Shown here one piece after another: positions 29,541-38,699 of a stretch of DNA of 64,000 bases. Within the stretch, counting starts at the first letter, position 1, and each line of letters begins with the position of its first letter. Below the pieces are notes generated by a model, which was given only the letters and a program-made list of their open reading frames with translations, was not told the origin of the DNA and did not search any database. Source of the DNA: DASTEQ01 sp040905185 (GTDB lineage: Bacteria; Chloroflexota; Limnocylindria; QHBO01); assembly GCA_040905185.1 (NCBI GenBank), contig JBBDRZ010000001.1:248001-312000 (forward strand). The letters run 5' to 3'. The position numbers and the translations under genes are program-made.

Positions 29541-30716
29541 TCAGGCAGCACGTGGTTCCGACAGATTGGCTCCGACGATGGCTGCGTCGAACAGGCCGGC
29601 CGCGTCGATCGGCCCGGGAGCACCTTCGGGGTGGAACTGGACCGATGCCACCCGGCGCCCGGCGTGGACGAGCCCTTCGACGGTCCCATCGTTGAGGTCG
29701 CGGTGGCTGACCGCCAGGTCCGCGGCCGCGAGAGCCGGGTGGTCGAGGACCTCGACCTCGTGGTTGTGGGCGCCGATCGTTACGCGACCGGTAGCCGTCT
29801 CGATCACCCCGTGGTTCCCGCCGTGATGGCCCACCGCCAGGCGACGAGTCGGGGCGCCGACCGCCAGGCCGATGAGCTGGTGGCCGAGGCAGATTCCCAG
29901 CAGCGGGGTCCCGCCGGCGGTGGCGCGTGCGATGAGCCCGGCCACGGTGGCGATCTGGGGCTCCATCCGGGATGGGTCGCCTGGCCCCGGGGAGAGGACG
30001 ACCAGGTCCGGGTCGTGGGCCGCGACATCAGCCGCGGTCACGTCGGGTGGCAGTGCCACCACCTCGAGCCCACGCCCCGTCAACGCGGCGAGCAGGGAGC
30101 GCTTGACGCCGAAGTCGATCAGGACCGCGCGACCGCGGCGCTCCCCGGTGGGGGCGCAGCGGTACGGCTCGCGGGGCGCAACCGCCGCCACGTGGTCGAC
30201 CGCGTCCCACCGCGGAGTGGCGCGGGCGTCCGCGACGGCCTGGTCCGGCGGCGAATCGGCGGTCCGGATCACGGCCCGCCGGGCCGCCCCGCGCCGAAGC
30301 TCGAGCGTCAGCGCCCGGGTGTCCACGCCCTCGAGAGCAGGGATGCCCGCTTCGATCAGCAGCTCCTCGACCGACAGGCCCGGCCCCGGCGGTGGCGTGA
30401 CAAGTCGGGTCACCACGAGGGCACGAGCGTGGACTCGGGCCGATTCCAGCTCGGCGCGGTCGATCCGGTAGCTCCCGACCATCGGATGGGTCAGGACCAC
30501 GATCTGGCCCGCGTACGACGGATCGGTCAGGATCTCGCCCCATCCGGTCGAGGCGGTGGTGAAGATGAGCTCGCCCTCGGCCGGCTGGGCCGCGCCGCGG
30601 AGCCGCCCGGCGTGGAGCGTCCCATCGTCGGTGGCCAGCTGCCCCGGAAATGAAAACGACGCCGGCCCGGGTGCGGCGGGCGGCGTCGTGGTAGGCAGGC
30701 TGGCAGGTGTCGGCAT
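29541..30716 (-). CDS. carA: Carbamoyl-phosphate synthase small subunit
   Basis: A 391-aa glutaminase subunit supplying ammonia to CarB. The N-terminal domain has TTASTGWGEILTDPSYAGQIVVLTHPMVGSYR. The class I amidotransferase domain has LSPGPGDPS, the nucleophile in LLGICLGHQLIGLAVG, and the His in SVQFHPEGAPGPIDA. The start at 30716 has GGAAGGAG 6 nt upstream. A TACACT near 30762 is a plausible -10. Confidence 0.96.
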   Translation of the reverse strand: MPTPASLPTTTPPAAPGPASFSFPGQLATDDGTLHAGRLRGAAQPAEGELIFTTASTGWGEILTDPSYAGQIVVLTHPMVGSYRIDRAELESARVHARALVVTRLVTPPPGPGLSVEELLIEAGIPALEGVDTRALTLELRRGAARRAVIRTADSPPDQAVADARATPRWDAVDHVAAVAPREPYRCAPTGERRGRAVLIDFGVKRSLLAALTGRGLEVVALPPDVTAADVAAHDPDLVVLSPGPGDPSRMEPQIATVAGLIARATAGGTPLLGICLGHQLIGLAVGAPTRRLAVGHHGGNHGVIETATGRVTIGAHNHEVEVLDHPALAAADLAVSHRDLNDGTVEGLVHAGRRVASVQFHPEGAPGPIDAAGLFDAAIVGANLSEPRAA

Positions 30717-30727
30717 CGCGCTCCTTC

Positions 30728-30745
30728 CCGGCCTCGCGGGGCCGG
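30728..30745 (-). promoter_or_regulatory. GC-rich hairpin in the carA leader
   Basis: A 6-bp stem CCGGCC/GGCCGG with a 6-nt loop directly before the carA ribosome site. It could influence translation, but no known pyrimidine-responsive motif is recognisable. Confidence 0.25.
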
Positions 30746-30832
30746 ACTTAAAGGACGGTTCCGAGTGTAGCCCAGGCAGTCGCGGTTTGCGGCGCCGGTC
30801 TACACTCGCCGGCACGAGGAGGGAGCCGCCCG

Positions 30833-31474
30833 ATGACCACCCCGGAAGCCAACCTGCCACCCCTGCGGGCCAGCCGGGCCACGCTTGCCGAGGCCTGGAT
30901 CCCGCACGTCAGCGGTCGGTCGGCCCGGATTGTCCGCGACGTCGTGCTGATCGTGGCCGGGGCCGGCTTGACTGCCCTGGGGGCCCAGGTCTCGTTCACG
31001 GTCGGCGAGAACCCGGTCCCCTACACCCTGCAGACCGCCGCCGTGCTGCTGACCGGCACGGCGCTGGGGGCTGGCCGCGGGTTCGCCTCGATGGCGATCT
31101 ACCTGGCGGCCGGCGCGATCGGCATCGGCGTCTTTGCTGACGGTCGGAGCGGCCTCCTGACCGACGCCGGCGGCCTGACTCCCACCATCGGCTACCTGGT
31201 CGCCTTCATCGTGGCCGCCACCCTGTGCGGTCGCCTCGCCCAGCGACAATGGGAACGGACGCGGACCGGAGCCTTCTTGCTGATGCTGCTGGGATCGGTC
31301 GTGATCTACCTCATCGGTGTCCCCGTGCTGGCGGTGGTTGCCGGGATGACGTTCTCGGACGCGATCTACTGGGGCGCGCTCGTGTTCGTGCCATGGGACC
31401 TGGCCAAGGTGGTGGTGGCCACCGTCGCCTTCCCGTTCGCGTGGCGGCTGGCCGGAGACCGAACCGGGGAGTGA
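30833..31474 (+). CDS. bioY: Biotin transporter substrate-binding subunit BioY
   Basis: A 213-aa S-component of an ECF-type biotin importer with six membrane helices. Typical segments are ALGAQVSFTVGENPVPYTLQTAAVLLTGTALG and YLAAGAIGIGVFADGRSGL. No EcfA or EcfT gene is nearby, so it may use a shared module or act alone. GAGGAGGGAG precedes the ATG and TACACT lies near 30801. I see no biotin operator. Confidence 0.93.
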   Translation: MTTPEANLPPLRASRATLAEAWIPHVSGRSARIVRDVVLIVAGAGLTALGAQVSFTVGENPVPYTLQTAAVLLTGTALGAGRGFASMAIYLAAGAIGIGVFADGRSGLLTDAGGLTPTIGYLVAFIVAATLCGRLAQRQWERTRTGAFLLMLLGSVVIYLIGVPVLAVVAGMTFSDAIYWGALVFVPWDLAKVVVATVAFPFAWRLAGDRTGE

Positions 31475-32289
31475 CCACGGAACCCGAAGGCGGCAACGTA
31501 ATCTCGGATGACGAGGCCAACCGCGCCGGCCTGAGTGCCGAGGAGTTCGACCGCGACTGGATTCGCGACCATGTCGCGGAGGAGCGACGCGCTGCCGCGC
31601 TGCTGGGCGACATCCGCGAGGCGATCTTCGGGGCCCAGGACGGCCTGGTGAGCACCCTGGCCGTGGCCAGCACGGTGGCGGGCGCGACTGGCGACAAATT
31701 CGTAATCCTGGTCGCAGGCATCGCCTCGGGGCTGGCCGGCATGTTCAGCATGGCCGCTGGCGAATACCTGTCCAGCAAGAGCCAGCGCGAGATCTTCGAG
31801 GCCCAGATCGCCGGCGAACGCGAAGAAGTTGCGACCCGCCCCGGGGAGGCGCAGGCCGAGGTCGCCTACATGTTCGAGGAGGACGGGCTTCCACCCGGCG
31901 AGGCGGCCGAGGTGGCCCGCGTGGTGGCGCGTCACCCGGACGTCCTGCTTCGGACGATGGTGGAGAAGGAGCTGGCCCTCCACGTCGACGAGCACGGGGG
32001 CTCGCCGTTGCAGGGGGCGGTGGTCATGGGGGGCGCATTCGGCCTGGGCGCCCTGGTGCCCATCGTCCCGTACCTCGTAATCCCGGTAGCAGCGGCCACA
32101 TTGGTCTCGATCGTGGCCACCGCCGCTGTCCTGTTCGGGATCGGGGTCGTGAAGTCGCGCTGGACGCGAGGTGGTGCGCTGCGGTCCGGTTTGGAGATCC
32201 TGGTCGTGGGCGCGCTGGCGGGCGTCATCGGCTACTTCTTCGGCAACATCCTGCCGCCGTTGCTGGGCGCCCCTTCGATCGGCGCCTGA
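31471..32289 (+). CDS. VIT1/CCC1 family iron/manganese transporter
   Basis: A 272-aa membrane protein of the VIT family, proton-coupled transporters of Fe2+ or Mn2+. DIREAIFGAQDGLVSTLAVAS forms the conserved first helix, followed by GIASGLAGMFSMAAGEYLSSKSQRE. A cytoplasmic metal-binding region rich in Glu (about 90-160) precedes three C-terminal helices. The GTG at 31471 overlaps the bioY stop in GTGA form, giving the normal N-terminus. It is co-transcribed with bioY. Confidence 0.9.
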   Translation: MTTEPEGGNVISDDEANRAGLSAEEFDRDWIRDHVAEERRAAALLGDIREAIFGAQDGLVSTLAVASTVAGATGDKFVILVAGIASGLAGMFSMAAGEYLSSKSQREIFEAQIAGEREEVATRPGEAQAEVAYMFEEDGLPPGEAAEVARVVARHPDVLLRTMVEKELALHVDEHGGSPLQGAVVMGGAFGLGALVPIVPYLVIPVAAATLVSIVATAAVLFGIGVVKSRWTRGGALRSGLEILVVGALAGVIGYFFGNILPPLLGAPSIGA

Positions 32290-32302
32290 CCCGGTGTGAC
32301 CG

Positions 32303-32707
32303 TCAGGTCACGTGCAGCACGCCCACCATGCCGTAGGCCTCGTGGCCCGGGAAATGACAGATAAACGTCACGTCCCCCGGTTCATCGAAGGTCAGCGTGG
32401 TCTGAGCCGAGCTGAGAGCGCGGACCGAGACTTCGTCGGGGCGCTCCGCGTGGACCGGCTCGGTGCCGGTGCGGTGGCGCTCGTGAAAAGCCGCATCGCC
32501 AATCAGCCACTCATGGTCGATCGGGTCCTCGTTGACCAGCACGAACGTGACCGGGACGCCGTGCGGGACGGTCACCTCGGCCGGGCTGAAGTGGGAGTAA
32601 TGGATCAGGATCTCCACCCGCTGCGGGGTCGGTGAGGCGCCACAGCCGGCGACGGCCGCCGTTCCGAGGAGCAGGGCGATCGCCGCCAGCACGCGGTGGG
32701 AGACCAT
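32303..32707 (-). CDS. Cupredoxin-domain lipoprotein
   Basis: A 134-aa exported blue-copper-like protein. The signal peptide ends in a lipobox (AVAGC, Cys22). The copper ligands are His65 (PIDHEWL), Cys117, His122 and Met127 in FICHFPGHEAYGM, a C-x4-H-x4-M loop. It could be an electron carrier or a copper-binding protein at the outer face. Its ATG overlaps the stop of the DUF2330 gene by one base (TGATG), so the two are made together. Confidence 0.85.
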   Translation of the reverse strand: MVSHRVLAAIALLLGTAAVAGCGASPTPQRVEILIHYSHFSPAEVTVPHGVPVTFVLVNEDPIDHEWLIGDAAFHERHRTGTEPVHAERPDEVSVRALSSAQTTLTFDEPGDVTFICHFPGHEAYGMVGVLHVT

Positions 32708-33759
32708 CAGGCCCCTGCCAGCGGCGGAGACTCCCGTCCGCGCAGCATCGAGGCTGCGAACCAGGCCGCCAGCAGCGGCAGCGCCACGGCGAAGGCCAGC
32801 AGTGCCCAGGCCCGCGGCGTGACCCACGGGGCCGGGGTGGGTCCATAGGGCAGGAAGCCGGCGTCCGCGAGCGACGGTGTGCCGCCATCGGGATCGATGG
32901 CCAGGTCGAACGTGATGTCGGCCGCGCTTCCGTTCACGCGCACCTTGGTCAGCCACGCGCTGTCGGGGATCCACTCCATGCCCGCATCGGACCGCAAGTC
33001 GTCCAGCAGCAGGCCGGTGGCCTTTTGGCTGTGGGCGAGCTCGAGCCCGTTGGGGCCGAACGCCGAGCCGGGTGCGGGGAGCAGGCCCGGGCGGTGGTCG
33101 GTCAGGAGGTACACGTCGGCTTCCACGGTCTGGGCCTCCGTCTTGCCGAGGGCCAGGATCCGGAGTGGCACCCAGGGATCGTCGGTCGGGATGGTCAAGT
33201 GGACCGGTGTCCCGTCCCCCACCGCCTGCCCGCGGGCCGCGGCCGCATCGGCATCGAACACGGCGGCCAGGAAGATCGGCGAGCGGTTCGCGTAGAAGTC
33301 GAGCACCTCCGGCGCATCCGGCGGCAGGCGGAATCCGTGCTCGGTGGCCCAGGCGCCGACCTCGGCCCCGCCGCCGCGCAGGATCGTGATGTCCAGCGCG
33401 TCGATCCGGACCTCGAGCAGGACCTGGGCCTCGGCCGCGCCCAGCCGGGCCGCGTCCGCGGCCAGGAACAGCTGGGGCTCGGTTTCGATGTTGAGACGCT
33501 GGAGCGTCCAGTCCCCGCCTCGCTCAACCTTGGTCGGAACGTCGGGGAGCGGCACCAGGCTGCCGAATTCACCCTCGCCGCCGGCGAAGGCGAACGAGGT
33601 CACGTAGTGCTCGACGCCATCGTGGTAACCCGCGAAGGTGGTGGTGCGCAGCAGGTTCACGGCACCGTTGGGGCCGATCAGGCCCGCACAGGCCAGAGTG
33701 GGTCCGGCAAAGACCAGCAGGGCGATGGTGGCAGCCGCCAGAGAGATCAAACGCCGCAT
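32707..33759 (-). CDS. DUF2330 domain-containing exported protein
   Basis: A 350-aa protein with a signal peptide (1-23), the DUF2330 signature region (CAGLIGPNGAVNLLRTTTFAGYHDGVEHYVTSF), and a C-terminal membrane helix (about 318-342) followed by a short basic tail. Function unknown. GGAGG lies 8 nt before the ATG. It is translationally coupled to the cupredoxin gene, which suggests a shared role in the envelope. The 124 bp upstream hold only its promoter region. Confidence 0.8.
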   Translation of the reverse strand: MRRLISLAAATIALLVFAGPTLACAGLIGPNGAVNLLRTTTFAGYHDGVEHYVTSFAFAGGEGEFGSLVPLPDVPTKVERGGDWTLQRLNIETEPQLFLAADAARLGAAEAQVLLEVRIDALDITILRGGGAEVGAWATEHGFRLPPDAPEVLDFYANRSPIFLAAVFDADAAAARGQAVGDGTPVHLTIPTDDPWVPLRILALGKTEAQTVEADVYLLTDHRPGLLPAPGSAFGPNGLELAHSQKATGLLLDDLRSDAGMEWIPDSAWLTKVRVNGSAADITFDLAIDPDGGTPSLADAGFLPYGPTPAPWVTPRAWALLAFAVALPLLAAWFAASMLRGRESPPLAGA

Positions 33760-33883
33760 GGAATCGGTCCTCCATCAAGCGGCCCGGCTGCAGGCCATTG
33801 TCAGTTGATGGGGGCAGGACGGCGCCCGACGCCGGAGGGTTCCCCTTCGTGACCGATGCCGCCCGCACCACGCGGGCAGCGAG

Positions 33884-34150
33884 CTAGCCCTCGCGGAAGA
33901 TCTTGTCGTGCTCCCGGACGTGATCCGCGACCTGGAGCGCCACGTCGTCGCCGGGCCCGGCCGAGTCGACCTTTGCGTGCTCGACTTCCATCGAATCCAC
34001 CGTCTGCTGGACGTCGGTGGTGTGACCGCGGATGTGGATCCGGTCGCCGACGCTGAGCCTATCGGTCAGGGTGACGGCGGCCACTGACAGGTGGCCGAAA
34101 TAGTGGGTGACGGTCCCGATCGCTTGACCCGGATCGTGCTCTTCGGACAT
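33884..34150 (-). CDS. EF-Tu domain 2-like small protein
   Basis: An 88-aa protein consisting of a single beta-barrel like domain II of translation factors (GTVTHYFGHLSVAAVTLTDRLSVGDRIHIRGHTTD, then QQTVDSMEVEHAKVDSAGPGDDVALQV). Such stand-alone barrels occur in many bacteria next to varied genes, and their role is not established. The ATG at 34150 follows a GGGAGAG site. An upstream in-frame ATG at 34189 is less likely. Confidence 0.7.
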   Translation of the reverse strand: MSEEHDPGQAIGTVTHYFGHLSVAAVTLTDRLSVGDRIHIRGHTTDVQQTVDSMEVEHAKVDSAGPGDDVALQVADHVREHDKIFREG

Positions 34151-34201
34151 GCGAGTCTCTCCCGTGCGCTGGAACGCATTGTGGGCCACCGCCGTCCAGC
34201 G

Positions 34202-34561
34202 TCAAGCGTCAGCTTGCGGCTCGATCGACCGGGCGAGGCGCTTGGGCGCAACGGCACGGTAGCTCTCGGCGATCCAGTCCACCAGCATGTCCAGCGGCGC
34301 ATCCTCAGGCGGGGTGAGCCAGACCCAATGGCCACGATCCATGCCATACCCGGGCGAGGTGGCCCAGGGCATCGAGAGCGCCGTGTCGCTGGACTGGGGC
34401 AGCTTCACGGTGAGCCCGAAAGGTCGTTCGGCATCGGGTTGGCCGAAGAACACGAACACCTTCTTGCCCACCTTGGCCACGTTCTCACCCCACGGGTGGT
34501 CCTCGTACGCTTCGGGCAGGCCGAGGGCGTAGGCGCGGAGCGGTTCGGCGAGCGGATGCAC
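34202..34561 (-). CDS. MmcQ/YjbR family protein
   Basis: A 119-aa protein of the YjbR fold (CyaY-like, double-wing DNA-binding proposed). Conserved segments are LGLPEAYEDHPWGENVAKVGKKVF, FGLTVKLP and VDWIAESYRAVAPKRL. The GTG start at 34561 has TAGGCT 6 nt upstream; the TAG of that hexamer is the dnaE2 stop codon. It could be expressed with dnaE2 or from its own leaderless promoter. Confidence 0.8.
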   Translation of the reverse strand: MHPLAEPLRAYALGLPEAYEDHPWGENVAKVGKKVFVFFGQPDAERPFGLTVKLPQSSDTALSMPWATSPGYGMDRGHWVWLTPPEDAPLDMLVDWIAESYRAVAPKRLARSIEPQADA

Positions 34562-34570
34562 CGGAGGAGC

Positions 34571-37500
34571 CTAGCGGAACATGCGGCGCTGCTTGGTGAG
34601 GTCCAATCGGGTCTGGCGGGCCGGGCCGGCGGGTTCGGCGATGACCGCCTCCACTGGCTCCAGGTGGCGGGCGACGACGTTCAGCACCGCGCCCTCGACC
34701 TGGAGCCGCCCATCGATGACCAGCAGCGGATGACGGTGCAGGACGGCCCGGTAGCGGCGATACACGTCGGGGCGGAGGGTGATGTTCATCATCCCCGTCT
34801 CGTCCTCCAGGGCCAGGAAGACGAATCCCTTGGCGGTCATGGGGTGCTGGATGCTGGTCGCCACTCCCGCCAGTCGGATCCCTGATCCGTTCCGCATCCC
34901 AGCTGCCGCTCCCACCGGCAGCACACCGCGCTCCGCCAGCCGCTCACGGAACAGCTCGACCGCGTGGGTCGTGGGCGACAGGCCCAGCTCCCGGTAGTCG
35001 GCGGCCACGCGTTCGGCACGGCTCATGGGCGGCAGGGTCGCCCCCACCTCGCCCGCGGCGGCATCGGTCAGGCCCAGCGGTGGACGCTGGGGGTCGGCAT
35101 CGGGCAGGGTGGCCCGCAACTGCCAGAGCAGCTCGCGGCGAGCCGCGTTGGTCCAGTCGAAGGCACCGATCGCGATCAGGCGCTCGACCACCGGCTCGGC
35201 CAGGCCGGTGCGGGCCACGAAGTCGCGCACGCTGCGGTAGGGACCGATGGCGCGCTCGCGCTCGAGCGCGACGCGCGCGGCCTCGTCGATGCCCTTGACC
35301 TGGCGAAACCCCAGGCGGACGGTGAAGTCGCGGGCCGGGTCGCCGTCGGAGCTCGCGCCAGAGTCGCCGATGCGCTCGGTGTCGTGCTCCCAGGCCGAGC
35401 GGTTGACGTCCACCGGCAGCACGGTCAGGCCGTGGCGACGCGCGTCGTTGACCAGGGTCGCGGGCGAGTAGAAGCCCAGCGGCTGGTTGTTCAGCAGCCC
35501 GGCCAGGTAGTGGGCCGGGTAGCGGAGCCGGAGCCAGGCCGTGTCGTAGGTGATCTTGGCGAAGGCCGCGGCGTGGGCTCGGGCGAAGCCGAACTCGGCG
35601 AAGGCGCTGCAGCGGCGAAACAGATCCTCGGCATCGGCCTCGGTCAAACCGGTGCGTAAGGCGCCGGTAATGAACCGATCTCGCTCGCGCTGCATGGCCT
35701 GGTGGGACCGATGGGAGCCCATCGCCTTGCGAAAGATGTCAGCCTCGGTGGCGCTGTAGCCGCACACCGCGATCGCGATCTGCATAACCTGCTCCTGGTA
35801 CAGGATCACGCCCAGGGTGTCCTCCAGGATGGGCTGCAGGCTGGGATGGGCGTAGACCACCTCCTCGGTCCCGGCGCGTCGTCGGAGATAGGGGTGGACC
35901 GCGTTGCCCTGGACCGGGCCGGGCCGAATGATGGCCACCTGGACCACGAGGTCCTCGAACCGCTCGGGATGGGCCTTGGGCAGGGCCTGCATCTGGGCCC
36001 GGGACTCGACCTGGAAGACGCCCACCGTGTCCGCGGCGCGGATGGAGCGGAAGACCTCCGGGTCGTCATGGGAAAGCCCGTCCAGGTCGGGGCGCCGGCC
36101 GGTGTCGCGCTCGATGCGGTCCACGGCGTCCGACACCGCGCCCAGGGTCCGCAGGGAGAGGAGGTCGATCTTCACCAGGCCCAGGGCCTCGACGTCCTCC
36201 TTGTCGTACTCGGTGACGACCCGCCCCGGCATGGTGGCCCGCTCGACGGGGATCAGCTCGGTGATCGGCGTGCGAGTCACGAGCATCCCGCCCACGTGGA
36301 TCCCCAGGTGACGCGGGAAGCCGTCGATCTCGGCGCACAGGGCCACCAGCCACTGCCACCGGTTGCGCGGCGCGAGGGCGGTGGCGACCGGGCTATCGGT
36401 GCCGTTTTCCTGCCAGGTACGCACGGGGGGCATGCCGGGCGTGGTTCCGGCAGCCCGACCCTGCCAATCACCCGCCGGGTGCGTGGGTGGCGGGGATTCG
36501 ACGCCTCCTGGGGCGTCACCAGCCGCGTCGCGGCCGCGATCCGTCTCGGATTGATGGCCGGTGATTCCCCCCATGAATATCTGACTGGAATCCGGGTCGA
36601 CGCTGGCGGCGGGACCTGACACCGGGAGGACCGATGGGCGGGGGCGACGGTCCACGGGCATGCCGCTCTCCGGATCGACCGGCACGTGCCCGTCATGCCC
36701 GTCGTGGCCGCTTGCCGCGCCCGCGTAGCGCTGTCGCTCCCAGCCCTCGTGGCGGACCTGGACCGATGACTGGTCCAGGGCCTTCGGCCGGCGAGGCGGG
36801 TACCAGCCGCTTTCGCTGTAGGGACCCCCATCGTGGTCGCCGGCCGCCTCGCGTGCCCTGGCCTCCGCAGCCGCCAGGTCGGGGCGGAGCTGTGGTCGGT
36901 CACGGACGTTCCATGTGTTGTCGTTGCTGCGCACGACCAGCGCCGGAGGCGCATCGGCATCGGCCCGGGCATCGGTCAGGCCGTTGGCTCCGTCATCGGT
37001 CTGGCCCAGCTCCTCGAACAGCCAGCCGAACTCGCCGTCCAGCGCCAGGTCGGCTGCGACCTCGGATGCGTCGCGGGTGTCGAGCGCCTTGGCCACCCGG
37101 TCGACCACGTCCGGGGGGAAGGCGAGGGCCTTGGCCACCTCGCGCACCGCGGACCGGGCGCGGTAGGTGATGACGTTGCAGACCATGGCCGCGTGGTCGG
37201 TGCCGTAGCGGCGGTACAGGTACTGGATGATCTCCTCGCGGCGGTTGACGTCGAAATCGATGTCGATGTCGGGCAGGGCGCGGGCCTCGTTGATGAAGCG
37301 CTCGAACAGGAGCTTGTGCTCGATGGGGTCGACTTTGGTGATGCCCAGGCAATAGGCCACGATCGAGTCGCCGGCACTCCCGCGCCCCTGGCCGATGATC
37401 CCGTTCCGGCGCGCGAACTCCATCAGGTCCCACACGATCAGGAAGAACTCGGACAGGTTGGTGCGGTCGATGACGCTCAATTCGTGCGTCAGCTGCTCCA

Positions 37501-38605
37501 GGGCGCGCTTGGTAATAGGCCGATAACGACGCCGTAAGCCGTCGTGGGCAAGCTGGTACAGGTACGAGAACGGTGTCTCCCCGTCGGGAACGGTGAAGCC
37601 CGGGAACCGATAGCGCTCGAAACCGAGGTCCAGCCGACAGGCCTGGCCGATGGCGGCCGCCTGCGCCATCCCGTCGTGCCAGGCACGCCGGGCGCGAGGG
37701 TCCGGCAGGCCGGCGCCGAGCAGGGCTAGCTGGGGCCCGGTTTTGAGCCGGTACTCGGCGTTCGGCAGGCGCAGCTCGCGGGTCTCGTCCAGGGACGCAC
37801 CGTGGCGAATGGCGACCAGCACGTCCTGGAGCCGATAGGAGGCCGGCTCGGCGTAATGGACCTCGTTGGTGACGACAGTGGGCAGGCCCGCTTCGTCGGC
37901 CAGGGACGCCAGCTCTGAGACCAGCCAGTCGTCGTCGGGGAGCAGGTGGTGGGACAGCTCCACGCAAAAGTCCCCGTCGGGAAAGCAGCGGGCCCAGCGT
38001 TCCGCCGCGGCCCGGGCGGCGGCCCGCTCCCCGGCGAGGACACGCCGCGGGATCTCCCCGTTCCGGCAGCCGCTGAGCCCGATGAGGTGACCCTTGGCTT
38101 CGTCCAGGGCGGCCTCGAGGGCCGCCGCCTCGAACACGGGGAACGCCTTCTCGCCGGCCAGATGGCCAGCGGACACGAGCCGCGACAGGGCGGCGTACCC
38201 GTCCGGGTCGCGGGCCAGCAGGACCAGGTGGTCGCCGGGGGCGGGGCCGGCGTGGTGTTCCCCCGGCCAGCCGCGGCTGGCCTTCTCGCCGCGGAGTGGG
38301 AGCGCCAAACGCCGTCCGCGCCGCGCCGCGCGGAGCTCGCGCTCATCGCGCGGAATAGCCAGCTCAACGCCCAGGATCGGCACCACCGGAGAGAGCCCCG
38401 CGGCGCGGCCCTCATCGGTCCGGGTCTGCTCGGCCGCCTTCCATAATCGGACCGCACCGTACAGGCCCGCGTGGTCGGTGAGGGCGAGTGCCGGCATCCC
38501 GATCGTGGCCGCCCGCGCCACCAGGTCCTCGGGGTGGCTGGCCCCGTCGAGGAACGAGAAGTTGCTGTGAACGTGGAGCTCGCAGTAGACGTCCGGCACG
38601 ACCAT
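34571..38605 (-). CDS. dnaE2: Error-prone DNA polymerase DnaE2 with a large insertion
   Basis: A 1344-aa C-family polymerase, the synthesising subunit of the SOS mutasome with ImuA and ImuB. The N-terminal PHP domain starts YCELHVHSNFSFLDGASHPEDLV. The palm has the catalytic pair in PDIDIDFDVNRREE (about 445) and the third acid in LVKIDLLSLRTLGAVSD. A helix-hairpin-helix region and a C-terminal OB fold follow. Related enzymes are about 1050-1100 aa. The excess is a hydrophilic insertion at about 535-747, just before the conserved GFPRHLG. It is transcribed from a LexA-controlled, apparently leaderless promoter. Confidence 0.93.
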   Translation of the reverse strand: MVVPDVYCELHVHSNFSFLDGASHPEDLVARAATIGMPALALTDHAGLYGAVRLWKAAEQTRTDEGRAAGLSPVVPILGVELAIPRDERELRAARRGRRLALPLRGEKASRGWPGEHHAGPAPGDHLVLLARDPDGYAALSRLVSAGHLAGEKAFPVFEAAALEAALDEAKGHLIGLSGCRNGEIPRRVLAGERAAARAAAERWARCFPDGDFCVELSHHLLPDDDWLVSELASLADEAGLPTVVTNEVHYAEPASYRLQDVLVAIRHGASLDETRELRLPNAEYRLKTGPQLALLGAGLPDPRARRAWHDGMAQAAAIGQACRLDLGFERYRFPGFTVPDGETPFSYLYQLAHDGLRRRYRPITKRALEQLTHELSVIDRTNLSEFFLIVWDLMEFARRNGIIGQGRGSAGDSIVAYCLGITKVDPIEHKLLFERFINEARALPDIDIDFDVNRREEIIQYLYRRYGTDHAAMVCNVITYRARSAVREVAKALAFPPDVVDRVAKALDTRDASEVAADLALDGEFGWLFEELGQTDDGANGLTDARADADAPPALVVRSNDNTWNVRDRPQLRPDLAAAEARAREAAGDHDGGPYSESGWYPPRRPKALDQSSVQVRHEGWERQRYAGAASGHDGHDGHVPVDPESGMPVDRRPRPSVLPVSGPAASVDPDSSQIFMGGITGHQSETDRGRDAAGDAPGGVESPPPTHPAGDWQGRAAGTTPGMPPVRTWQENGTDSPVATALAPRNRWQWLVALCAEIDGFPRHLGIHVGGMLVTRTPITELIPVERATMPGRVVTEYDKEDVEALGLVKIDLLSLRTLGAVSDAVDRIERDTGRRPDLDGLSHDDPEVFRSIRAADTVGVFQVESRAQMQALPKAHPERFEDLVVQVAIIRPGPVQGNAVHPYLRRRAGTEEVVYAHPSLQPILEDTLGVILYQEQVMQIAIAVCGYSATEADIFRKAMGSHRSHQAMQRERDRFITGALRTGLTEADAEDLFRRCSAFAEFGFARAHAAAFAKITYDTAWLRLRYPAHYLAGLLNNQPLGFYSPATLVNDARRHGLTVLPVDVNRSAWEHDTERIGDSGASSDGDPARDFTVRLGFRQVKGIDEAARVALERERAIGPYRSVRDFVARTGLAEPVVERLIAIGAFDWTNAARRELLWQLRATLPDADPQRPPLGLTDAAAGEVGATLPPMSRAERVAADYRELGLSPTTHAVELFRERLAERGVLPVGAAAGMRNGSGIRLAGVATSIQHPMTAKGFVFLALEDETGMMNITLRPDVYRRYRAVLHRHPLLVIDGRLQVEGAVLNVVARHLEPVEAVIAEPAGPARQTRLDLTKQRRMFR
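36365..37003 (-). other. About 200-residue low-complexity insertion within DnaE2
   Basis: Encodes residues about 535-747 of DnaE2, between two conserved palm segments. It is rich in Asp, Gly, Pro, Arg and His, with no hydrophobic core pattern and no intein splice residues (no Cys/Ser start or His-Asn end). It keeps the reading frame and the GC content of the gene. It looks like a disordered loop, possibly a site for partner binding. Confidence 0.75.
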
Positions 38606-38615
38606 CGGACGGTCC

Positions 38616-38643
38616 AGTATAGAACGGTTGTTCTATTTGTCCA
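38616..38643 (-). promoter_or_regulatory. SOS promoter of dnaE2
   Basis: On the minus strand, TGGACA (38638-38643), a 16-bp spacer and TATACT (38616-38621), with only 10 nt to the ATG. The LexA box fills the spacer. Confidence 0.8.
38619..38636. promoter_or_regulatory. LexA (SOS) box of dnaE2
   Basis: Perfect palindrome ATAGAAC-GGTT-GTTCTAT containing the GAAC-N4-GTTC core used by LexA in Gram-positive-type bacteria. Its half-sites are identical to those of the imuA box at 50496-50513. Confidence 0.9.
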
Positions 38644-38699
38644 GACCCCTTCGCCGGCGGCCTTGACGCCTGGAGCCGGGTCGCTCAGCATCGTGGAGG

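Noticed and set aside
30717..30832. Riboswitch or biotin operator between carA and bioY
   Set aside because: No conserved aptamer or BirA-type palindrome is visible; only two -10-like hexamers, ribosome sites and a short hairpin.
36365..37003. Intein inside DnaE2
   Set aside because: DnaE is a common intein host, but the insert lacks Cys/Ser at its start, a His-Asn end and homing or splicing motifs.
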